NCBI GenBank assembly: GCA_947626235.1
Contig: CANQRI010000003.1
Span: 1 to 36,765 of the forward strand
DNA: 36,765 nucleotides
Reading direction: 5' to 3'
DNA from: an uncultured Clostridia bacterium
Lineage (GTDB): Bacteria > Bacillota > Clostridia > TANB77 > CAG-508
In this document: positions 32,413 through 36,765 of the stretch, in pieces
How positions within the stretch are numbered: the stretch's first letter is position 1
Layout: every line of letters starts with the position of its first letter
Made by a program: the position numbers and the translations under genes
The notes under the pieces: generated by a model
What the model saw: the letters and a program-made list of their open reading frames with translations, nothing else
Told to the model about the DNA's origin: nothing
Database searches by the model: none

Positions 32413-32434
32413 TAATATTTTATGTAATTTTTTA

Positions 32435-32782
32435 TTAATGACTTAATTTATATAGAGCATATTGATTTAATGATACTCCTTCTTGCTCTGCTTCAACCGC
32501 TAATTTGTAATGTAATGATTTTGGTATTCTTACTACAAACTTACCACTAAAATCTTCATATCCAACTGGTAATGGCACATCAAATCCATTTTCTAGTTTT
32601 GTTTCTATCCAACCTCTCATTGCATCTTTCAAATTTATATAGGCTTCTTCAAATGTTTCTCCTGTACTTTGACACCCATCTAATTCCAAAACACGAGCAT
32701 AGAAGTAAGACCCACTTTCATCTGTAATTGAATGTATAATATAATTGTATGGTAACATCATATAATATTCTAAATCCTTCAT
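32435..32782 (-). CDS. hicB: HicB-family antitoxin
   Basis: 115 residues. ATG 32782 follows GGAGG by 4-5 nt, so it is preferred over an in-frame ATG 18 nt upstream. The N-terminal half has the HicB fold: YYFAR-like 'GSYFYARVLELDGCQSTGETFEEAYINLKDAMRGWI', a partial RNase H-like domain. The C-terminal half 'GKFVVRIPKSLHYKLAVEAEQEGVSLNQYALYKL' is a ribbon-helix-helix DNA-binding domain. It should neutralise HicA and repress the operon. It begins 43 nt after the hicA stop, the usual toxin-first order. Confidence 0.9.
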   Translation of the reverse strand: MKDLEYYMMLPYNYIIHSITDESGSYFYARVLELDGCQSTGETFEEAYINLKDAMRGWIETKLENGFDVPLPVGYEDFSGKFVVRIPKSLHYKLAVEAEQEGVSLNQYALYKLSH

Positions 32783-32825
32783 AAAACCTCCCTCCTTCAT
32801 ATAGTGTACTCAAAGAACAGGATTT

Positions 32826-33054
32826 TTATTCTCCTATTCTTCTAAGTACATCTTTTACATAAACTGCCTTTAATGGATTATCCTCCTTTATTGTAATTAC
32901 GTCTCCTGCTTTGTTTATAAAATTCCTATGTGATGTTCCGTTTTTTTGCTTTCATAACATATCCATTGTATTCTAAAACCTTTGTTAATTCTTGAAATCT
33001 AATTCCATTTGGCTGTCTTTTCATCTTTTGTACAAGCTTGTCGATATCTGGCAT
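32826..33054 (-). CDS. hicA: HicA-family mRNA interferase toxin, frame restored by +1 shift at CGG
   Basis: ATG 33054 (MPDIDKLVQKM) follows AAAGGAGG by about 7 nt. The zero frame stops after 42 codons, at the TAG following CGG AAC ATC ACA. Skipping the C of CGG (32938-32940) gives KKGTSHRNF and continues to TAA 32826-32828, for 75 residues. That is the normal HicA length, with the catalytic-His motif GTSH, 'VITIKEDNPLKAVYVKDVLRRI' and the double-stranded-RNA-binding-like fold. HicA cleaves mRNA and is held inactive by HicB. An alternative repair is one A fewer in the A7 run just before the CGG, which would give KNGTSH. As written, without a shift, the toxin lacks its second half and would be inactive. 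Confidence 0.82.
32938..32940 (-). other. In-frame CGG codon at frameshift site, hicA
   Basis: Codon 39 from ATG 33054. The frame reads AAA AAA CGG AAC ATC; skipping C gives AAA AAA GGA ACA TCA CAT (KKGTSH). It directly follows an A7 run, so a homopolymer miscount is the rival explanation here. Confidence 0.65.
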
Positions 33055-33105
33055 TAATATTCCTCCTTTAATTAGAAATATTTGCCTCTTTAAAAGACTA
33101 ATTAT

Positions 33106-33134
33106 ATGATACTATATTTGATACTATTTGTCAA
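33106..33134 (-). promoter_or_regulatory. hicAB promoter with direct-repeat operator candidate
   Basis: TTGACA (33134-33129), 17-nt spacer, TATCAT (33111-33106). GATACTAT occurs twice on the plus strand (33108-33115 and 33120-33127), 12 bp apart within the promoter, which suits autorepression by the ribbon-helix-helix antitoxin. Confidence 0.65.
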
Positions 33135-33169
33135 TATTATTCTTTACTTTTTTCTCTCTTATAACTGAA

Positions 33170-33354
33170 CTAAACTAATAGGGACGGGGTTAAATAGTTT
33201 AGCACTTTGTGTTTTATATAATGGCTGGAATTTAAATTTTGTCGCAAAAAAAATCTGAAATTTAGTTTTTTACTAAATTTCAGATTTTTTATATTAAGAA
33301 ACGAGCTTTAATTTGTTAGTGCTAAACTATTTAACCCCGTCCCTATTAGTTTAG
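33170..33354. mobile_element. MITE-like element, 36-bp perfect terminal inverted repeats, copy 2
   Basis: Arms 33170-33205 and 33319-33354 are exact complements with the same CTAAACTAATAGGGACGGGG ends as copy 1 and a near-identical interior (including AACGAGCTTTAATTTGTTAG). Its right end overlaps the tuf stop codon (33351-33353), and its internal hairpin with T-runs (about 33247-33291) would end the tuf transcript. No clear target-site duplication was found. Confidence 0.85.
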
Positions 33355-34549
33355 GCTTCGATATCAGAAACAACTCCTGATCCTACTGTTCTACCACCTT
33401 CACGAATAGCGAATCTTAATCCTTTTTCTATAGCTATTGGAGTGATTAATTCTATTTCCATATCTACGTTATCACCTGGCATAACCATTTCTGTTCCTGC
33501 TGGTAATTTTATAACACCTGTAACGTCTGTTGTTCTAAAGTAGAATTGTGGTCTGTATCCATTAAAGAATGGTGTATGACGTCCACCTTCTTCTTTAGTT
33601 AGAACGTATACTTGTGATTTGAATTTTGTGTGTGGATGTATTGTTCCTGGTTTTGCTAGAACTTGACCTCTTTCGATGTCTTTTCTATCTATACCTCTTA
33701 ATAATACACCAATGTTGTCACCAGCTTCTGCTTGGTCTAGTAATTTTCTGAACATTTCTACACCTGTAACAACTGTTTTGTTAAGTGGTTTGATACCTAC
33801 TATTTCAACTTCGTCTTGTAGTTTTACTGTTCCTCTTTCTACTCTACCTGTAGCAACTGTTCCACGTCCAGTAATTGTGAATACGTCTTCTACTGGCATT
33901 AAGAATGGTTCGTCAACTGGTCTATTTGGTGTTGGAATGTAGCTGTCTACTGCTTCCATTAATTCTTTTATACATTGATATTCTGGAGCGTTTGGATCTT
34001 GTGATGTTGATTCTAGTACTTTTAATGAAGATCCTTTTATAATTGGAATTTCATCTCCTGGGAAATCATAGCTTGATAATAAGTCTCTAACTTCCATTTC
34101 TACTAATTCTAATAATTCTGGATCGTCAACCATATCGCATTGTTTAAGTATACTACGATATATTTAACTCCAACTTGTCTTGCTAGTAATATATGCTCTC
34201 TTGTTTGAGGCATTGGTCCATCTGCTGCTGATACAACTAATATTGCACCATCCATTTGTGCAGCACCTGTGATCATGTTCTTTACGTAGTCTGCGTGTCC
34301 TGGGCAGTCAACGTGTGCATAGTGTCTGTTTTCTGTTTCGTATTCTACGTGTGCTGTGTTAATTGTGATTCCTCTTGCTTTCTCTTCTGGGGCACTGTCT
34401 ATTGCATCATATGCCTCGTATTGTGCTTTTCCTAATAAAGCTAAATATTTTGTAATAGCTGCTGTTGTTGTTGTTTTACCATGGTCAACATGTCCGATTG
34501 TTCCAATGTTAACGTGTGGTTTCGTTCTTTCAAATTTTTCCTTTGCCAT
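33351..34549 (-). CDS. tuf: Elongation factor Tu, frame broken by one missing base
   Basis: ATG 34549 follows AAGGAGG by 9 nt. The first part has GHVDHGKTT (P-loop), RGITI, DCPGH and continues to 'VVYLN'; the frame then stops. The second part begins in another frame at [10 protein letters not shown] and runs to SDIEA-TAA. Between AAC (34144-34142) and TGC (34139-34137) only AA remains where a Lys codon (AAA/AAG) is expected, so the G4 motif NKCD is hit. With one base restored, the product is 399 residues, the normal length. EF-Tu delivers aminoacyl-tRNA to the ribosome and is essential, so either the base is a consensus error, another tuf copy exists, or a -1 shift is used (which would give NQCD). 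The break is not at a CGG codon. The internal ATG at 34133 has no ribosome site. Confidence 0.93.
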
Positions 34550-34617
34550 TTGAATTTTCCTCCTTATTTTTTTTATATTTTAATTTTTAAAATTAATGAC
34601 TTTTTTATAACATCTGC

Positions 34618-34646
34618 ATTTTATAACATTTTTGCTAAAATTGCAA
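34618..34646 (-). promoter_or_regulatory. Internal promoter for tuf
   Basis: TTGCAA (34646-34641), 17-nt spacer, TAAAAT (34623-34618), in the 185-nt gap between fusA and tuf. It would allow tuf expression independent of the upstream str operon. The rest of the gap is A-rich and without a recognisable gene. Confidence 0.55.
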
Positions 34647-34734
34647 GTGTTTTACATTTTTTTTCATTTTTACTTATTTCGGCTTATTATTTTGCCTTGT
34701 TATTTTATTTTTACTTTATATTTAGATTTTTATT

Positions 34735-36765
34735 TTATTCTTGTTTCTTTGCTCTTGCTGCTACTATTGTGTCTAATACTGATTTTGGAACTTCTTCATA
34801 GTGTGATGGTTCCATTGAGTATGTTCCTCTTCCTTGTGTTTTTGAACGTAAGTCTGTTGCATAACCAAACATTTCTGATAATGGTATGAAACCTCTTATT
34901 ATTTGTGTTCCGGCTCTTGCTTCCATTCCTTCCATTCTTCCACGTCTTGAGTTTATATCTCCTATAACATCTCCCATGTATTCTTCTGGAACTGTTACTT
35001 CTACTCTCATTATTGGCTCTAGTAATACTGATTTTGCTTGACGACATCCTTCTTTGAATGCCATAGATCCTGCTACTTTGAAGGCCATTTCTGAAGAGTC
35101 AACTTCGTGGTAAGATCCATCTACTAATGTTGCTTTGAAGTCTATAACAGGGTATCCTGCTAAAACTCCACTTTCAGCTGCTTCTCTAACACCATCCTCG
35201 ATTGGTTTGATGTATTCTTTTGGAACAACACCACCAACGATTTTGCTTTCGAATTCTATTCCTTTTCCTGGCTCTAATGGTTCCATTTCTAGCCATACGT
35301 CACCGTATTGTCCACGTCCACCTGATTGACGTATGAATTTTCCTTGTACTTTTACTTTGTTTCTTATTGTTTCTTTGTATGAAACTTGTGGCTTACCTAC
35401 TGTACATTCTACTTTGAATTCTCTTTTTAATCTGTCTACTATGATGTCTAGGTGAAGCTCACCCATACCAGCGATGATTGTTTGACCTGTTTCATGGTCT
35501 GTATATGTTTTGAATGTTGGATCTTCTTCTGCTAGTTTTGCTAATGCTATTCCCATTTTTTCACTGTTTGCTTTGTCTTTTGGTTCAATAGCTATATCAA
35601 TAACTGGCTCTGGGAATTCCATTGATTCTAGTATAACTGGTGCTGATGGATCACAAAGTGTATCTCCTGTAGATACTTCTTTTAGTCCAACTGCTGCTGC
35701 TATATCTCCTGCATATACTTTTTCTATATCTTCTCTGTGATTTGCATGCATTAATAGAATTCTTCCCATTCTATCTCTTTTATCTTTGTTTGTGTTTAGT
35801 ATTGTTGATCCTGCATCTAATGTTCCTGAATATACTCTAAAGAAACATAATTTTCCAACAAATGGGTCTGTTGCTATTTTGAATGCTAATGCTGAAAATG
35901 GTTCTGAGTCTGATGCTTTTCTTTCTGTTTCTTCTCCATCTGGTGTTACACCTTTTATTGCAGGTATATCTAATGGTGATGGCATATAGTATACAATTGC
36001 ATTTAATAACTCTTGAACACCTTTGTTTTTGTATGATGATCCGCAAGTTACTGGTACTATTGTATTGTCTATTGTTCCTTTTCTTAATCCTTTTTTGATT
36101 TCTTCTTCAGATAGTTCCTGACCATCTAAATATTTCATCATTAATTCATCGTCTTGCTCTGCAGCTGCTTCTACCATTTCTTGTCTGTATTTTTCTGCAT
36201 CTGCTTTCATGTCTTCTGGTATTTCACATTCTTCTATTACTTTTCCTAAATCATCTTTGTGGATGAATGCTTTCATTTTTAATAAATCTACAATTCCTTG
36301 GAAGTTATCTTCTGATCCAATTGGTAATTGAATTGGAATTGCGTTTGCGTTTAGCCTTGTTTTCATTTGCTCAACACATGCATAGAAATCTGCACCTGTG
36401 ATGTCCATTTTGTTTACATATGCCATTCTTGGTACTTTGTATTTATCAGCTTGCCTCCAAACTGTTTCTGATTGTGGTTGAACTCCACCTTTTGCAGCTA
36501 GTACAAGTACTGAACCATCTAGTACTCTTAATGATCTTTCAACTTCTACTGTAAAGTCAACGTGACCTGGTGTGTCGATGATGTTTATTCTTGTATCTAA
36601 CCATTTACATGTTGTTGCTGCTGATGTGATTGTTATACCTCTTTCTTGCTCTTGTACCATCCAGTCCATAGTAGCTTCACCTTCGTGAACTTCTCCTATT
36701 TTGTGTGTTTTTCCTGTATAGAATAGTATTCTTTCTGTTGTTGTTGTTTTTCCTGCATCTATGTG
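34735..36765 (-). CDS. fusA: Elongation factor G (5' end beyond window)
   Basis: 676 residues are visible; the first ~15-20 residues of the normal ~690-700 lie past the right edge. The P-loop is present at the edge ([11 protein letters not shown]), followed by '[20 protein letters not shown]' (switch I/G2), DTPGHVDF (G3) and NKMD (G4). Domains II-V are complete, with '[15 protein letters not shown]' and '[17 protein letters not shown]' near the end. EF-G moves tRNAs and mRNA during translocation. The order fusA-tuf is the standard end of the str operon. The frame is intact and no CGG codon was seen in it. Confidence 0.97.
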   Translation of the reverse strand, partial: HIDAGKTTTTERILFYTGKTHKIGEVHEGEATMDWMVQEQERGITITSAATTCKWLDTRINIIDTPGHVDFTVEVERSLRVLDGSVLVLAAKGGVQPQSETVWRQADKYKVPRMAYVNKMDITGADFYACVEQMKTRLNANAIPIQLPIGSEDNFQGIVDLLKMKAFIHKDDLGKVIEECEIPEDMKADAEKYRQEMVEAAAEQDDELMMKYLDGQELSEEEIKKGLRKGTIDNTIVPVTCGSSYKNKGVQELLNAIVYYMPSPLDIPAIKGVTPDGEETERKASDSEPFSALAFKIATDPFVGKLCFFRVYSGTLDAGSTILNTNKDKRDRMGRILLMHANHREDIEKVYAGDIAAAVGLKEVSTGDTLCDPSAPVILESMEFPEPVIDIAIEPKDKANSEKMGIALAKLAEEDPTFKTYTDHETGQTIIAGMGELHLDIIVDRLKREFKVECTVGKPQVSYKETIRNKVKVQGKFIRQSGGRGQYGDVWLEMEPLEPGKGIEFESKIVGGVVPKEYIKPIEDGVREAAESGVLAGYPVIDFKATLVDGSYHEVDSSEMAFKVAGSMAFKEGCRQAKSVLLEPIMRVEVTVPEEYMGDVIGDINSRRGRMEGMEARAGTQIIRGFIPLSEMFGYATDLRSKTQGRGTYSMEPSHYEEVPKSVLDTIVAARAKKQE

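Noticed and set aside
33351..34133. Second half of tuf as an independent gene starting at ATG 34133
   Set aside because: There is no ribosome site and the sequence is the exact continuation of EF-Tu after NK-CD.
1..36765. CRISPR arrays, tRNA or rRNA genes, reverse transcriptase, transposase
   Set aside because: No spaced direct-repeat array, no cloverleaf or rRNA sequence, and no YxDD or transposase-like protein could be seen in any frame.

Overview
The window is about 36.8 kb of very AT-rich DNA from a low-GC Gram-positive bacterium, most likely an uncultured Clostridia-type Firmicute. This rests on strong AAGGAGG-type ribosome sites, AGA-dominated arginine usage, an fusA-tuf pair, an SMC, and giant SpaA/MucBP/DUF11-type surface proteins. 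Almost everything is on the minus strand; only the HD-GYP and DnaC-like genes are on the plus strand.

Layout from left to right: (1) 1-11926 (minus): a membrane-anchored FGE/C-type-lectin-fold protein followed by a giant multidomain adhesin that runs off the left edge. (2) 12317-20160 (minus): a Ca2+-type P-ATPase, SMC, a nucleoside phosphorylase/MTAN-like protein and a Fic protein. (3) 20283-29874 (minus): a second copy of the FGE-fold plus giant-adhesin module. Here the FGE-fold gene ends in a GC-rich patch of NNC codons that looks like a diversity-generating retroelement (DGR) variable repeat, with a hairpin downstream. Its adhesin is cut short at a GGGACGG-type repeat that carries a terminator. 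(4) 30131-32229 (plus): an HD-GYP phosphodiesterase and a DnaC/DnaI-like ATPase. (5) 32435-33054 (minus): a hicAB toxin-antitoxin pair between two near-identical ~186-bp inverted-repeat elements. (6) 33351-36765 (minus): tuf and fusA.

The most striking observation concerns reading frames. Three genes plus the start of the second adhesin have broken frames at five places: adhesin A once, the P-ATPase once, hicA once, adhesin B twice. At each break the last codon in the original frame is CGG, always followed by A or G. Omitting the C, so that the ribosome reads the following GGA/GGG, restores the expected protein each time: a conserved Gly in the P-ATPase, the GTSH motif of HicA, and a clean membrane helix in adhesin B. 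By eye I found no other in-frame CGG codon in any gene of the window, even in the GC-rich patch. This points to an unassigned CGG codon bypassed by +1 frameshifting or quadruplet CGGR decoding. A sequence artefact is the main alternative. The tuf frame is also broken, but by a missing base in an A-run that does not fit the rule.

The two adhesin modules probably act as a surface pair: a membrane-anchored, possibly hypervariable lectin-fold protein with a very long stalk-like partner. The divergently placed HD-GYP gene suggests, by context only, c-di-GMP involvement in surface behaviour. No reverse transcriptase, DGR template repeat, CRISPR array, tRNA or rRNA was found.
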